Origin: Marinomonas ushuaiensis DSM 15871
Lineage (GTDB): Bacteria > Pseudomonadota > Gammaproteobacteria > Pseudomonadales > Marinomonadaceae
Direction: 5' to 3'
Length of the DNA stretch: 64,000 nt
NCBI RefSeq assembly: GCF_000521805.1
Contig: NZ_JAMB01000001.1
Location: 1-64,000, forward strand
The translations under genes were made by a program, and so were the position numbers. Shown piece by piece: positions 28,751-38,830 of the stretch (positions are counted from its first letter, which is position 1; each line of letters starts with the position of its first letter). Below the pieces are notes generated by a model. The model saw only the letters and a program-made list of their open reading frames with translations, was not told the DNA's origin and searched no databases.

Positions 28751-29422
28751 TTAGCCAAACCCTCCATCATTTACCATTCGACCTTGATTCAAGGTCAACA
28801 CTCGATGGCGCATACGAGCAACCAACGCCAAATCATGACTTGCGACTAAAACCGTCACGCCGACTCGATTGAATTCTTGAAATAAATTCATAATTTCAGC
28901 AGACAAACGAGGATCTAAATTACCGGTTGGCTCATCGGCTAATAATAATTGAGGTTTATTCACAACTGCACGAGCAATGCCCACACGTTGTTGCTCTCCA
29001 CCAGACAGAGCCATTGGGTTATATTTTTCTTTATCCAATAAACCGACTTTATCTAATGCCGCGCGAACTCGCTTTGCAATTTGCTCTGAATCCGCACCGC
29101 TTACTTGAAGTGGCAGAGCGACATTATGAAACACACTTCGATCAAACAGTAATTGGTGGTTTTGAAATACCACACCAACACGACGCCTATGTTGCGGGAT
29201 TGCACGACGACTTAACGTACGCAAATCCACACCATCTACTAAAATCTGTCCAGAGGTCTGACGCTCAATCATCATCATAAGTTTCATTAAGGTACTTTTG
29301 CCCGCACCAGAATGACCAGTAAGAAACGCCATTTCACCTTGTTGCAAATGAAAATCCACCTGCGACAAAGCTTCTTGTCCACTCTCGTACTTTTTACCAA
29401 CTCGTTGAAATTCGATTTCCAC
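28751..29422 (-). CDS. ftsE: Cell division ATP-binding protein FtsE
   Basis: Cytoplasmic ATPase of FtsEX, 223 residues. Visible: Walker A GHSGAGKST, Q-loop VFQNHQLL, signature LSGGEQQR, Walker B LLLADEPTGNLD and H-loop ASHDLAL. It abuts ftsX without a gap and follows ftsY by 48 bases. Confidence 0.96.
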   Translation of the reverse strand: MEIEFQRVGKKYESGQEALSQVDFHLQQGEMAFLTGHSGAGKSTLMKLMMMIERQTSGQILVDGVDLRTLSRRAIPQHRRRVGVVFQNHQLLFDRSVFHNVALPLQVSGADSEQIAKRVRAALDKVGLLDKEKYNPMALSGGEQQRVGIARAVVNKPQLLLADEPTGNLDPRLSAEIMNLFQEFNRVGVTVLVASHDLALVARMRHRVLTLNQGRMVNDGGFG

Positions 29423-29470
29423 GTTGACCCACTGACGTTAAATTGAAAAAAAGAAGCGCCTCGTTATTTT

Positions 29471-30682
29471 TTACTCACTATCAAACAAAGCATCAACAAA
29501 TTCTTGAGCGACGAAAGGTCGTAAATCCTCTGCTTGCTCACCCACACCTATGTAACGTATCGGTAATCCAAACTGCTTCGCGATGGCAAAAATGATCCCG
29601 CCTTTTGCTGTTCCATCCAGTTTGGTTAATGAAACACCACTCACACCAACCGCTTCGGAAAAGAGCTTAGCTTGACTGATGGCATTTTGCCCCGTACCTG
29701 CATCAAGCACCAGCATCACTTCATGTGGCGCATGTACATCGAGCTTTTTCATTACTCGAACAACTTTTGATAATTCGTTCATTAGGTTCGCTTTATTTTG
29801 CAAACGACCCGCTGTATCCGCAATGACAATATCAACACCTTTGGCTTTAGCAGACTCAATTGCATCATAAATAACAGACGCAGAATCGGCACCAGTGTGC
29901 TGCGCAACGACAGGGACATTATTACGTTCGCCCCAGACTTGTAGTTGTTCTACAGCCGCCGCTCGAAATGTATCACCTGCCGCCAACATAACACTTTTGC
30001 CTTCGGCCTGATATTTTTTCGCCAGCTTACCAATGGTGGTTGTTTTACCCACGCCATTGACGCCCACCATTAAAATAACAAAAGGGCCGTCGCTATTTGT
30101 CGGATTAAGTTCTTTTTGCGATTGGCTCAAAATATCTGTCATGTCTGCTTTCAAACTAGTCAACAATGCAGAAGAGTCTTTAAGTTCTTTACGAGTAAGC
30201 CTCTCTGTCAGACTACTCATTAAGGTTTGCGTTGCATCAATACCAACGTCCGCCATTAATAATTGTGTTTCCAATTCTTCTAATAGGTCGTCATCTACCT
30301 TTTTACTGCCGCCAAGAACCGTCGATAAACCATTCCCTAAACCGCTTCGAGTTCGAGACAAACCAGATTTCACACGCTCAGACCAAGACAAAGTTGATTC
30401 AGGCTCGGCAACGACAATCTCTGATACTTGAGCGTCTGTAGTTTGATTCGCGTCATCACCTGAATCTGTCTCTTTTTGGCTAGAAAATTCTTCGCTAGAC
30501 ATTAAAGCTTCTGCATCTTTACGCTTAGCGGCTTTAATATCAGCATTCATTTTATTAACAAAACGACGTCGAATAACAAAGGCAATAACCGCTAAAATCG
30601 TTCCTATAGCGATAGGAATATAACGAGCATAGTCACCTAAATAAGGTGTAAAAAACGCAATAATCTGATTAACAAATTCCAT
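29471..30682 (-). CDS. ftsY: Signal recognition particle receptor FtsY, with N-terminal membrane segment
   Basis: GTPase that docks ribosome-SRP complexes at the membrane. NG domain motifs: GVNGVGKTTTIGKLA (G1), DTFRAAAVEQL, DTAGRLQNK, TKLDGTAKGG. The N-terminus is unusual: residues 21-38 (YIPIAIGTILAVIAFVIR) form a strong hydrophobic segment followed by basic residues, then an acidic A-domain-like stretch. E. coli FtsY has no such segment and binds the membrane by amphipathic helices. The ATG at 30682 has AAGAGA upstream, so the segment seems to be translated. Confidence 0.95.
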   Translation of the reverse strand: MEFVNQIIAFFTPYLGDYARYIPIAIGTILAVIAFVIRRRFVNKMNADIKAAKRKDAEALMSSEEFSSQKETDSGDDANQTTDAQVSEIVVAEPESTLSWSERVKSGLSRTRSGLGNGLSTVLGGSKKVDDDLLEELETQLLMADVGIDATQTLMSSLTERLTRKELKDSSALLTSLKADMTDILSQSQKELNPTNSDGPFVILMVGVNGVGKTTTIGKLAKKYQAEGKSVMLAAGDTFRAAAVEQLQVWGERNNVPVVAQHTGADSASVIYDAIESAKAKGVDIVIADTAGRLQNKANLMNELSKVVRVMKKLDVHAPHEVMLVLDAGTGQNAISQAKLFSEAVGVSGVSLTKLDGTAKGGIIFAIAKQFGLPIRYIGVGEQAEDLRPFVAQEFVDALFDSE

Positions 30683-30855
30683 TAAATCGGTCTCTTAATT
30701 TTGACTGATGCAGTAAACATCAGTGAAATGCTATGATTGAATCCAGCGCCACACACATGGATACTCAAAAATGATTATTTTACCATCATTCTGATTAGCA
30801 AACAGGCCTAGTTTCGCGCAACATACACCCAATTTACTAGGATTCAAGGTTCATT

Positions 30856-32184
30856 ATGCCTGATAATAACAAACCGCTATTCAGTCGACCTGTTTTAACT
30901 CTTGTCATGTTTTTTTGTATCTTGGCAATTTGGGTCTTAAATTTAGCGTCGTCGAACAGCAAACTGCCCTCACCAAACATCGAAACATGGACAACCACAT
31001 CAGGTATCCCTGTTATTTGGCTAAAACAATCAGAATGGAAAAACAGCAATAAGTTAGAGGTTCGCTTTTCATTTCATTCAAACACAAATAACACCACATT
31101 GGTTCAAACCACTTTTGCCATATTAATGAGTGATTCTCTGTCTCTGAGCACCGCGACGATTAATCAAAGATTAGAACCCTTGGCAGCAAGAGCAAGCAGT
31201 TATTATGATCACGAAAACCAAGTCATTGGCTTAACACTTAGTAACGAACCTCAGTATTTACAACCCACTTTGTCTTTAATCACTAATTGGCTCTCGCAAC
31301 CAGCATTTAAACAACGTACATTTGATACATGGCAACACCAAAAGCAGATTAATACATCAGCACAATCTAATCGAGAACTGACTGTATATTCTAATACTGT
31401 CTTTTCTAATACAACAAGCAAACAAAACAGCCAAACAGTAGCAGACCTCTCATTGATTCAGGTCTCAGATTTTTATCAAGACCTTCAACATTCCGCCGGT
31501 ACTATTTTCGTTGTAGGTGATTTATCAACTGAGGCTAAACAAACTCTCGAAGTGGCACTAAATACCATCAGCCAAAATTTTCAACTATCACAATCGATTA
31601 CAGAGCCTGATCAAAACACAAAAGCCAGCTCCATTGCTCTAGCAACCGAAGGCCAATATTTATGGCAAACCAAAAGCGCCATGGCACTAGCGCCAATATC
31701 ATCAATACAAGAATGGCTTAGCTTACAAATTTGGGGCGCGGATCTTGTCTCAACGCTTAATCAACAAGAACATATTGATTTTGTACAGCTCGCTCTAACG
31801 CTTTCCCAGCATCAACCATGGACGGAGTGGAATATTCAATACGCCAACCATTTTACTGAGAAAGCTAAAAGCAATACCTCAAACAATATAATGGACGCAA
31901 TTAGTTTTACATCCATTGAAAAAGTCCCTTCAGCGAATGATGAAGTAGCTTTTGAACTGCTGTTTAACTCCTTCAAAACACAGCTTGAACAACAAGTACA
32001 ATCACCAACCTGGTGGAGTTATATCGCCACACAAGTGACTCATGAGAACAGCCAATTGACCATTGAAGAATTTGTTAACGACTATAAACAAGCCGTTGAT
32101 AATTTTACCATTGAAGAGTATCAAACTGCCTTGAAACAACTACTGAAGCCATCGTCTTACCAAGAAATTCAGGTTTACCAATGA
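30856..32184 (+). CDS. M16 peptidase-like protein lacking the zinc site
   Basis: A 442-residue protein with one N-terminal membrane helix (about residues 11-30) and an M16/insulinase-like fold suggested by the order of segments (TTSGIPVIWL at the start, FVVGDLSTEAKQTLE in the middle). The HxxEH zinc motif of active M16 enzymes is absent: the place where it should fall reads FAILMSDSLS. It is therefore probably a non-catalytic member. M16-type genes before rsmD are known in related bacteria. The stop codon overlaps the rsmD start by 4 bp. Confidence 0.7.
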   Translation: MPDNNKPLFSRPVLTLVMFFCILAIWVLNLASSNSKLPSPNIETWTTTSGIPVIWLKQSEWKNSNKLEVRFSFHSNTNNTTLVQTTFAILMSDSLSLSTATINQRLEPLAARASSYYDHENQVIGLTLSNEPQYLQPTLSLITNWLSQPAFKQRTFDTWQHQKQINTSAQSNRELTVYSNTVFSNTTSKQNSQTVADLSLIQVSDFYQDLQHSAGTIFVVGDLSTEAKQTLEVALNTISQNFQLSQSITEPDQNTKASSIALATEGQYLWQTKSAMALAPISSIQEWLSLQIWGADLVSTLNQQEHIDFVQLALTLSQHQPWTEWNIQYANHFTEKAKSNTSNNIMDAISFTSIEKVPSANDEVAFELLFNSFKTQLEQQVQSPTWWSYIATQVTHENSQLTIEEFVNDYKQAVDNFTIEEYQTALKQLLKPSSYQEIQVYQ

Positions 32185-32807
32185 GAAAGAATAATCCAAG
32201 AAATACCCCGAAGAACTCGTTAAATCATGCAACTAAAAATAGTCAGGCAAAATCGTCAAAACTCAGAATCATCTCTGGGGAATGGCGTTCACGCCAGCTT
32301 CCTATTCCTGATGTTCAAGGGTTACGACCAACGCCAGACAAAGTACGTGAAACCTTATTTAACTGGATCAACCATTGGATTCCCGGTTCAAATTGCGGTG
32401 ATTTCTTCTGTGGTTCTGGCGCACTGGGCTTAGAAGCTCTGTCTAGAGGGGCAAAACACGTTACTTTTGTCGATAACTCAAGAGTTGTCATTCAACAAAT
32501 GACAGACAACCTCGCCACATTAAACGCCACGAATGCAGACGTGACCGCACAAAATGCCGCCGTGTATTTGGACTCTGTCACACCAACACCACTTGATATC
32601 ATTTTTCTTGATCCACCGTTTCGTAAAGGCTGGCTGGGTCAAATTATTCCATTGCTTGAAAAAGGCTGGTTAGCTGATCATGCCTTGGTGTATATCGAAA
32701 TGGAAAAGGAAGCAGATCTGCCTCCTTTGCCCGCTCACTGGTCTTTGCTGAAAGAAAAAAACGCAGGACAACTTGTTTACCGTCTTTTTGAAATCGAAAC
32801 AGTCTAA
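32181..32807 (+). CDS. rsmD: 16S rRNA m2G966 methyltransferase
   Basis: Methylates N2 of G966 in 16S rRNA. It has 208 residues, including a basic N-terminal extension of about 27 residues before the family start LRIISGEWRSRQL. Visible: GLRPTPDKVRETLFNW, AdoMet motif DFFCGSGALGLEALSRGA, and the catalytic FLDPPF. It overlaps the M16-like gene by an ATGA junction, which implies coupling. Confidence 0.94.
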   Translation: MRKNNPRNTPKNSLNHATKNSQAKSSKLRIISGEWRSRQLPIPDVQGLRPTPDKVRETLFNWINHWIPGSNCGDFFCGSGALGLEALSRGAKHVTFVDNSRVVIQQMTDNLATLNATNADVTAQNAAVYLDSVTPTPLDIIFLDPPFRKGWLGQIIPLLEKGWLADHALVYIEMEKEADLPPLPAHWSLLKEKNAGQLVYRLFEIETV

Positions 32808-32965
32808 ACGAAGACACTTAACGAGTACTTGAATGGCTTGATGACGCACAGAGCAACCGCTAGACTGTGTGTCATTATTTATCAATCAACATTCCGCTTC
32901 TCTTTTCATTTTTATTGTTTTTTCTACATGAAAAGTAAGCACTCTCATTAGGGTACTAAAACGCT

Positions 32966-34123
32966 ATGCCGGACGTCATTCCAGCCGATTCTGTAGGTAT
33001 TGTTACCCCACAGATTGCGCAATTCGAAACACCTTTGGTGCTTTCTTGCGGGCACACTTTATCATCGTATCAGCTGGTTTTTGAAACCTATGGCACACTA
33101 AACGACGACGCTTCTAACGCAATTCTTATTTGTCATGCGCTCAGTGGCGATCATCATGCTGCTGGCTACCATTCCACGGAAGATAAAAAGCCTGGATGGT
33201 GGGATTCCGCTATTGGACCCGGCAAAGCCATCGACACCAATCACTTTTTTGTCATCGCATTGAACAATCTCGGTGGTTGCTGTGGTTCAACTGGCCCAAC
33301 CACAATTAACCCTGAAACAGGCAAGCGCTGGGAAGCCGACTTTCCCCTTGTTACCGTAGAAGACTGGGTCGAAAGCCAAGCGCGTTTAGCGGATTCATTA
33401 GGCATTCAAACGTTTGCCGCCATCGTGGGTGGTAGCCTTGGTGGCATGCAAGTTCTGGAATGGAGCATTCGCTATCCTGATCGTTTGAAGTCCGCAGTGA
33501 TAGTGGCTTCTGCGCCGAAATTATCAACTCAAAACATAGCCTTCAATGAAGTGGCAAGACAATCTATTCGACGTGATCCAGACTTTTTTGACGGTAACTA
33601 TTTGGATAACAATTCCGTGCCGACTAACGGCTTAGGTTTGGCGCGCATGTTGGGGCACATTACCTATTTATCAGACGATGCTATGGGCGCCAAATTTGGC
33701 CGTCAGATGCGTCATGACACATACCAATACAATTATGGTATTGAATTTGAAGTAGAAAGTTACTTGCGTTACCAAGGTGAAGCCTTTACCAAACGCTTTG
33801 ATGCTAATACCTATATGTTGATGACAAAAGCACTCGACTACTTTGATCCCGCATCGCAAACCGATGGAGATTTAGCCGCGACATTAAGCAAAACACAATG
33901 CGAATTCTTACTTGTGTCTTTCACAACGGATTGGCGCTTTTCTCCAGAACGCAGCGAAGAAATAGTCAACGCTTTGGTAAAAGCAGGCAAGCCGGTTTCT
34001 TATGCAAAAATCGAAGCCACAGAAGGCCACGATGCGTTCCTCTTTCCAATTCCTCGTTACATGGCCGTGTTAAATACTTTTTTAACTCGTATTGCGAATG
34101 ACTTAACGCCGGAGGCCAAATAA
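32966..34123 (+). CDS. metX: Homoserine O-acyltransferase
   Basis: Alpha/beta-hydrolase that acylates homoserine at the start of methionine synthesis. It has 385 residues. Visible: [12 protein letters not shown], the nucleophile elbow [12 protein letters not shown], the oxyanion/substrate region [12 protein letters not shown], and C-terminal His in EGHDAF. In gammaproteobacteria many MetX enzymes prefer succinyl-CoA over acetyl-CoA; which one applies here cannot be read reliably. The stop codon overlaps the metW start by 1 bp. Confidence 0.94.
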   Translation: MPDVIPADSVGIVTPQIAQFETPLVLSCGHTLSSYQLVFETYGTLNDDASNAILICHALSGDHHAAGYHSTEDKKPGWWDSAIGPGKAIDTNHFFVIALNNLGGCCGSTGPTTINPETGKRWEADFPLVTVEDWVESQARLADSLGIQTFAAIVGGSLGGMQVLEWSIRYPDRLKSAVIVASAPKLSTQNIAFNEVARQSIRRDPDFFDGNYLDNNSVPTNGLGLARMLGHITYLSDDAMGAKFGRQMRHDTYQYNYGIEFEVESYLRYQGEAFTKRFDANTYMLMTKALDYFDPASQTDGDLAATLSKTQCEFLLVSFTTDWRFSPERSEEIVNALVKAGKPVSYAKIEATEGHDAFLFPIPRYMAVLNTFLTRIANDLTPEAK

Positions 34124-34713
34124 TGCGCAGTGATTTAGAAATCATCGACGAATGGATTCAACCAAACAGTCGTGTGTTAGATTTAGCTTGTGGTCCCGGC
34201 GAACTCCTTCACCATTTGATCAAAAACAAACAAGTAAGTGGTTATGGTCTGGAAATTCGCAACAAGGATTTAAACACCTGTATCGAAAAAGGCATTCCAG
34301 TCATTGAACAAAATATTGACGAAGGTTTACAAAATTTCGATGACCAAAGTTTTGATTTAGTCATGATGACACACGCTTTGCAGCAGTTTCGTCGTCCTGA
34401 TCTATTGATCGATGAAATGCTTCGTATTGGCAAAGAATGTATCATCACTTTTCCAAATTTCGGCCACTGGCGTAACCGTATTCACCTTGCGGTAAAAGGC
34501 CGTATGCCTGTTTCGGAATTCTTACCTTACAACTGGTATGACACACCAAACATCCACTTTTTTACCTTCCAAGATTTTGAACGCTTGTGCCATGAAAAGA
34601 ACATCAAAATTGTTCGTTGGGCAGCGGTAGATGGTCATTTAAAAGACCATTGGTGGATTCGTTCTATGCCGAATTTATTCAGTGAAACAGCAATTTTTCA
34701 TATCAGTCGCTAA
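34123..34713 (+). CDS. metW: MetW protein of methionine synthesis
   Basis: A 196-residue methyltransferase-fold protein that always accompanies metX in this type of operon. Visible: AdoMet-binding VLDLACGPGELLHHL, and the family C-terminal half with TFPNFGHWRNR and FHFFTFQDF-like segments. It overlaps metX by one base. The precise role is still loosely defined in the family; association with MetX is the known context. Confidence 0.93.
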   Translation: MRSDLEIIDEWIQPNSRVLDLACGPGELLHHLIKNKQVSGYGLEIRNKDLNTCIEKGIPVIEQNIDEGLQNFDDQSFDLVMMTHALQQFRRPDLLIDEMLRIGKECIITFPNFGHWRNRIHLAVKGRMPVSEFLPYNWYDTPNIHFFTFQDFERLCHEKNIKIVRWAAVDGHLKDHWWIRSMPNLFSETAIFHISR

Positions 34714-34794
34714 ACCACGAAATTTAAGAAAAGTAGGCCGCTATTTAGTTGCCTACTTCTTAGACCCATATTTTAAAACTCACAGGAGCTTCCG

Positions 34795-35415
34795 GTGAAT
34801 AAAACCATCGTATTAGCCAGTAACAATACCGGTAAAATCAAAGAGTTCAACGCACTATTGAGTGGTGTCGGCATTGATGTAAAACCGCAGAGCGAATTCA
34901 ATGTAGAAGAAGCGGAAGAAAACGGATTGAGCTTCATTGAAAATGCCATTTTAAAAGCCCGTAATGCTTGTGCTCAAACAGGCTTACCTGCGCTTGCTGA
35001 TGACTCAGGGATTGAAGTCGATTATTTAGACGGTGCACCAGGGATCTATTCTGCTCGTTTTGCTGGCGAACATGGTAATAATGAAGCCAATAATGCGCTT
35101 CTGTTAGAAAAACTGGATGGCGTTCCTGTGTTAGAACGTACCGCCCGCTTTCATTGTGTTCTGGCTTATATGCGTCATAAAGACGATCCTACTCCACAGG
35201 TATTTCATGGTGTGTGGGAAGGTCGAATTCTAACCTCAGATGAAGGTAAAGAAGGCTTTGGTTACGATCCGATATTCTATGTTCCAGAATGCGGTTGCAG
35301 CGCAGCAAGCCTACCAAAAGAAGTAAAAAACCAAATCAGTCACCGTGGTAAAGCATTACAACAGCTATTGGCAACATTTCGAAGAGACACTTTCAAGCAG
35401 AGTGATACCCTGTGA
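34795..35415 (+). CDS. rdgB: dITP/XTP pyrophosphatase (Ham1 family)
   Basis: Removes non-canonical purine nucleoside triphosphates by cleaving pyrophosphate. It has 206 residues. Visible: LASNNTGKIKEF at the start, DDSGIEVDYLDGAPGIYSAR with the metal-binding Asp, and FGYDPIFYVP. The gene starts with GTG after AGGAGC and overlaps hemW by 4 bp. The metX-metW-rdgB-hemW order is common in gammaproteobacteria. Confidence 0.96.
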   Translation: MNKTIVLASNNTGKIKEFNALLSGVGIDVKPQSEFNVEEAEENGLSFIENAILKARNACAQTGLPALADDSGIEVDYLDGAPGIYSARFAGEHGNNEANNALLLEKLDGVPVLERTARFHCVLAYMRHKDDPTPQVFHGVWEGRILTSDEGKEGFGYDPIFYVPECGCSAASLPKEVKNQISHRGKALQQLLATFRRDTFKQSDTL

Positions 35416-36581
35416 GCCACTCATTACCGCCACTGAGCTTATACATTCATTTACCTTGGTGTGTACGAAAATGCCCTTACTGTGATTTCAATTCACATCA
35501 AGCGGATCGTTTCGAAACAAATGGTCAGCTACCAGAAGACGCTTATTTATCGCAATTGCTTGCGGACCTAGATGCTGATTTACCTTATGTCGCTGGTCGC
35601 CCAATTCAAACTGCTTTCATTGGCGGCGGCACGCCGAGCTTAATGAGCGAAGATTTTTACTACAAACTCATGGACGCACTGCGAGACAAGCTAACTTGGG
35701 TAGTCGATGCTGAAATCACCATGGAAGCGAATCCGGGCACCTTTGAACAGGAAAAATTCAGTCATTTTCGCAAAGCCGGCATCAATCGATTGTCTATTGG
35801 AATTCAAAGTTTCCAGCCAAACCTGTTGAAAACCCTAGGAAGAATCCACAACCGAGAAGAAGCCATCCACGCTGTGGATAAGTCTAGGGCCGCTGGTTTC
35901 GATAATATCAACATTGATTTAATGCATGGATTACCGGATCAAAGCCAAGCGATGGCCATGGAAGATTTGTCTATCGCGGTCGACTTAAACCCTGAGCATC
36001 TTTCTTGGTATCAACTCACCATAGAACCAAACACGGAGTTCTATCGTCGGCCGCCAACCTTGCCTGAAGACAATACCTTATGGGAAATCCAAGATGCAGG
36101 ACAAGCACTGCTCACTCAGCACGGCTACGCCCAATACGAAGTATCCGCCAATTCAAAAACCAATCGTCGCGCCGCACACAATTTGAACTACTGGCGTTTT
36201 GGCGACTACATTGGCATTGGCGCTGGTGCGCACGGAAAGATCACATTAGTTAATGGTCAAATATTTCGTACACGAAAGACAAGACACCCAAATCACTATC
36301 TAAAAAATCTGCCCGAAGCCCTCGCTATCAAAGAGGCTATTGAGCAAGAAGATCTGCCATTGGAATTCATGATGAATCGCCTACGATTGTTCGAAACGTT
36401 TGATTTAAAGGATTACGAACGCTTTACCTATCAATCAGTACCAAAGAACTTAATAACAGCTTGTGAAACGGCGATAAAACAAGGTTTATTAGACGCTAAT
36501 GAATGGAAGAAAAATCGTGTGAGAACCACTGAAAAAGGCAAACTATTTCTTAATGAGCTGCTTGAATTATTCCTCCCCTAG
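35412..36581 (+). CDS. hemW: Radical SAM heme chaperone HemW
   Basis: Radical SAM protein that binds heme and is thought to deliver it to respiratory enzymes; formerly annotated as oxygen-independent coproporphyrinogen oxidase. It has 389 residues. The cluster motif CVRKCPYCDFNSH near residues 17-29 has the HemW-type spacing; FIGGGTPSLMS and EANPGTFE follow. It starts with GTG overlapping rdgB by 4 bp. The extra N-terminal Cys of true HemN is absent. Confidence 0.94.
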   Translation: MSHSLPPLSLYIHLPWCVRKCPYCDFNSHQADRFETNGQLPEDAYLSQLLADLDADLPYVAGRPIQTAFIGGGTPSLMSEDFYYKLMDALRDKLTWVVDAEITMEANPGTFEQEKFSHFRKAGINRLSIGIQSFQPNLLKTLGRIHNREEAIHAVDKSRAAGFDNINIDLMHGLPDQSQAMAMEDLSIAVDLNPEHLSWYQLTIEPNTEFYRRPPTLPEDNTLWEIQDAGQALLTQHGYAQYEVSANSKTNRRAAHNLNYWRFGDYIGIGAGAHGKITLVNGQIFRTRKTRHPNHYLKNLPEALAIKEAIEQEDLPLEFMMNRLRLFETFDLKDYERFTYQSVPKNLITACETAIKQGLLDANEWKKNRVRTTEKGKLFLNELLELFLP

Positions 36582-36648
36582 TACATCATTTTATTTACTA
36601 TAATTTGACATCTAACTAAATTGATGTACCCTTTATCCTGTAAAGAAT

Positions 36649-36679
36649 AAAAAAAGGCCTTCGTAGATGGCCTTTTTTT
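36649..36679 (+). terminator. Terminator of the metX-metW-rdgB-hemW operon
   Basis: An 11-bp stem (36649-36659 with 36669-36679) with a 9-base loop and seven T at its end lies 68 bases past the hemW stop codon. Confidence 0.9.
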
Positions 36680-36969
36680 CGTTTTATTGAAAAAGATCAA
36701 TCTAGATATTTTTCCAATCTTACTTAATCTTAAAAAAACGATTAATTAAGTTACCCTAGCAATACGATAAAAAAGTAAGCAGTACAGTTCTCTAAAGTTA
36801 GAAAATAACCGTAACAGAACAACATAAATCGTATTAAGAGCAACCTAATAATGAGAATTCTTTTAGGGTTAAGCAACGAAATCACATAACCAAGACTCAT
36901 GTAGGTTTTCGTTTAAACAGACTGAAAAATAGATTAGGAAATGATTTTACTAATTAAAGGAAAATGTTT
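36680..36969. other. AT-rich upstream region of the BCCT gene
   Basis: This stretch follows the hemW terminator. It has no gene and no clear hairpin, and presumably holds the promoter of the BCCT carrier. Confidence 0.4.
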
Positions 36970-38553
36970 ATGAGTAATAAAGTTCCTGACGACGGTCGGG
37001 CTGAATACAACACGTCGTATAAAGTAGGACAAGACAACGTACAGTTTCTTGGTCTAGACGTATTAAACCCAGTCTTTAGTACCAGTGCAATTATCATCTT
37101 TGCTTTTATTCTTGGAAGTATCTTATTCCCAACGGATGCAAGTGCATTATTATCCGGAGCAAAAAACTGGTCGATCAATAACTTTGACTGGTTTTTCATG
37201 GTTTCAGGTAACATTTTTGTGCTCTTCTGTTTGGCTCTGATTGTGCTTCCTTTTGGTAAAATTCGCCTTGGCGGTACAGAAGCCAAAGCCGAACATTCAA
37301 CCATCACTTGGTTCTCAATGTTATTTGCTGCTGGTATGGGTATTGGCTTGATGTTCTGGAGTGTTGCAGAACCTGTTGCTTATTACACAGGCTGGTACGG
37401 TACACCGTTTGATGTTGTTGCAAACACGCCTGAAGCGAAAGAATTAGCCATGGGCGGCACCATGTTCCATTGGGGTCTTCACCCTTGGGCAATTTATGCT
37501 GTTGTTGGTCTTTCTCTGGCTTTCTTCGCTTACAATAAAGGCTTACCGCTAACAATTCGTTCTGCGTTTTATCCTTTGCTTGGTGAAAAAGTATGGGGCA
37601 CTACAGGTCACATAATTGATGTTATCTCCGTTATTGCGACTATCTTTGGTTTAGCAACGTCTCTTGGGTTTGGTGCACAACAAGCAACAAGTGGTCTTAA
37701 TTTCTTGTTCGGTATTCCAAACACACTTACCACACAAATCATTGTTATTTGTGCTGTGACTGCTGTTGCGATCATATCGGTTGCTCGTGGCCTAGAAGGC
37801 GGTGTGAAATTGCTTTCTAACGTAAACATGATCATCGCTGCTGTGTTGGCTTTGTTTATTGTTATCGTTGGTAACACTGGCGCGATCTTCGCGGCAATAG
37901 GAACCTTCTTCCTAAGCTACATTGAAAATGTCATTCCACTAAGTAACTGGATTGGTCGTGAAGACGAAACCTTCTACCATGGTTGGACTGTGTTCTACTG
38001 GGCTTGGTGGATTTCCTGGTCACCATTCGTCGGCATGTTTATCGCGCGTGTTTCTCGCGGTCGTACTGTACGTGAATTCGTTGTTGCTGTTCTGTTAGTT
38101 CCAACGGCTGTATCACTGGTTTGGATGTCTATTTTCGGCGGCTCTGCACTTGATCAAGTTGAAAGTGGTGTTGGTGCTCTTGCTAATGGCATTACCGATT
38201 CTTCACTGGCTATGTTCCAAATGTTTGCCAGCATGCCACTGACTTCTATCACATCTTTTGTTGCCATTGTCCTAGTCTTAGTGTTCTTCGTAACCTCTTC
38301 TGACTCTGGCTCTTTGGTTATCGACGGCATCACAGCGGGTGGTAAAACCGATGCACCAATGATTCAACGTGTTTTCTGGGCTGTACTCGAGGGTATCATT
38401 GCGATTGCGTTGTTGATCGGTGGTGGTTCTGAAGCGCTTGGAGCGATCCAAGCAGCAGCGATCACAATTGGCTTACCTTTCACTTTCCTAATGTTGATCA
38501 TGTGTATCAGCCTATGGAAAGGGTTACGCAGCGACTTGCATCTTTATAAGTAA
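36970..38553 (+). CDS. BCCT-family transporter (betaine/choline/carnitine or DMSP type)
   Basis: Secondary carrier for quaternary ammonium or sulfonium compounds, 527 residues with about 12 membrane helices. The family signature is visible: the Trp-rich substrate region GWTVFYWAWWISWSPFVG followed by MFIARVSRGRTVREF, and the Gly-rich GMGIGLMFWSVAEP of helix 3. I chose the ATG at 36970 because AAAGGA is about 8 bases upstream; the ATG at 36964 is too close to it. The short C-terminal tail lacks the long osmosensing extension of BetP. Substrate cannot be assigned; in marine bacteria glycine betaine, choline or DMSP are the usual ones. Confidence 0.93.
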   Translation: MSNKVPDDGRAEYNTSYKVGQDNVQFLGLDVLNPVFSTSAIIIFAFILGSILFPTDASALLSGAKNWSINNFDWFFMVSGNIFVLFCLALIVLPFGKIRLGGTEAKAEHSTITWFSMLFAAGMGIGLMFWSVAEPVAYYTGWYGTPFDVVANTPEAKELAMGGTMFHWGLHPWAIYAVVGLSLAFFAYNKGLPLTIRSAFYPLLGEKVWGTTGHIIDVISVIATIFGLATSLGFGAQQATSGLNFLFGIPNTLTTQIIVICAVTAVAIISVARGLEGGVKLLSNVNMIIAAVLALFIVIVGNTGAIFAAIGTFFLSYIENVIPLSNWIGREDETFYHGWTVFYWAWWISWSPFVGMFIARVSRGRTVREFVVAVLLVPTAVSLVWMSIFGGSALDQVESGVGALANGITDSSLAMFQMFASMPLTSITSFVAIVLVLVFFVTSSDSGSLVIDGITAGGKTDAPMIQRVFWAVLEGIIAIALLIGGGSEALGAIQAAAITIGLPFTFLMLIMCISLWKGLRSDLHLYK

Positions 38554-38571
38554 CTTTTTACTTATAAGATA

Positions 38572-38643
38572 AAGCGCTTGCATAGAGCGCTTATAGAAAA
38601 TGAAATGCGAATGGCAGTTTAACTGTCGTTCGCATTGTTTTTT
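38572..38643 (+). terminator. Two consecutive hairpins ending the BCCT transcript
   Basis: A first stem AAGCGCT/AGCGCTT (38572-38578 with 38586-38592) is followed by a 14-bp stem (38604-38617 with 38623-38636, two G-U pairs) and a run of six T to 38643. Confidence 0.8.
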
Positions 38644-38671
38644 CTACACTAATCTTTTATGATTCGCGCCC

Positions 38672-38820
38672 TCTTAGGGGAGTAATCTTCTTTGTACATG
38701 CAAATCTGTTACTACAACGTTTTGTACTGCAAAGATTCTTTGTCAACATAATTGGGCCTCAAGCTCGTGGCAAAGAAGTTCTAGTTCGATGACAATCAAC
38801 AGAATTGGTGAGACTTAAGA
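38672..38820 (+). promoter_or_regulatory. yybP-ykoY manganese riboswitch aptamer
   Basis: The conserved yybP-ykoY pieces are present in order: the closing stem TCTTA (38672-38676) with TAAGA (38816-38820), the 5' core AGGGGAGTAA (from 38676), the distal core TTTGTCAACATA (about 38740-38751), and GGTGAGACTT before the closing stem. This class binds Mn2+ and activates exporters such as MntP and UPF0016/GDT1 proteins, and such a gene follows. Confidence 0.87.
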
Positions 38821-38830
38821 CAATGACTTG

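Noticed and set aside
28927..29280. A 117-codon open frame antisense to ftsE
   Set aside because: It is the reverse shadow of a clear ABC ATPase gene with all motifs intact.
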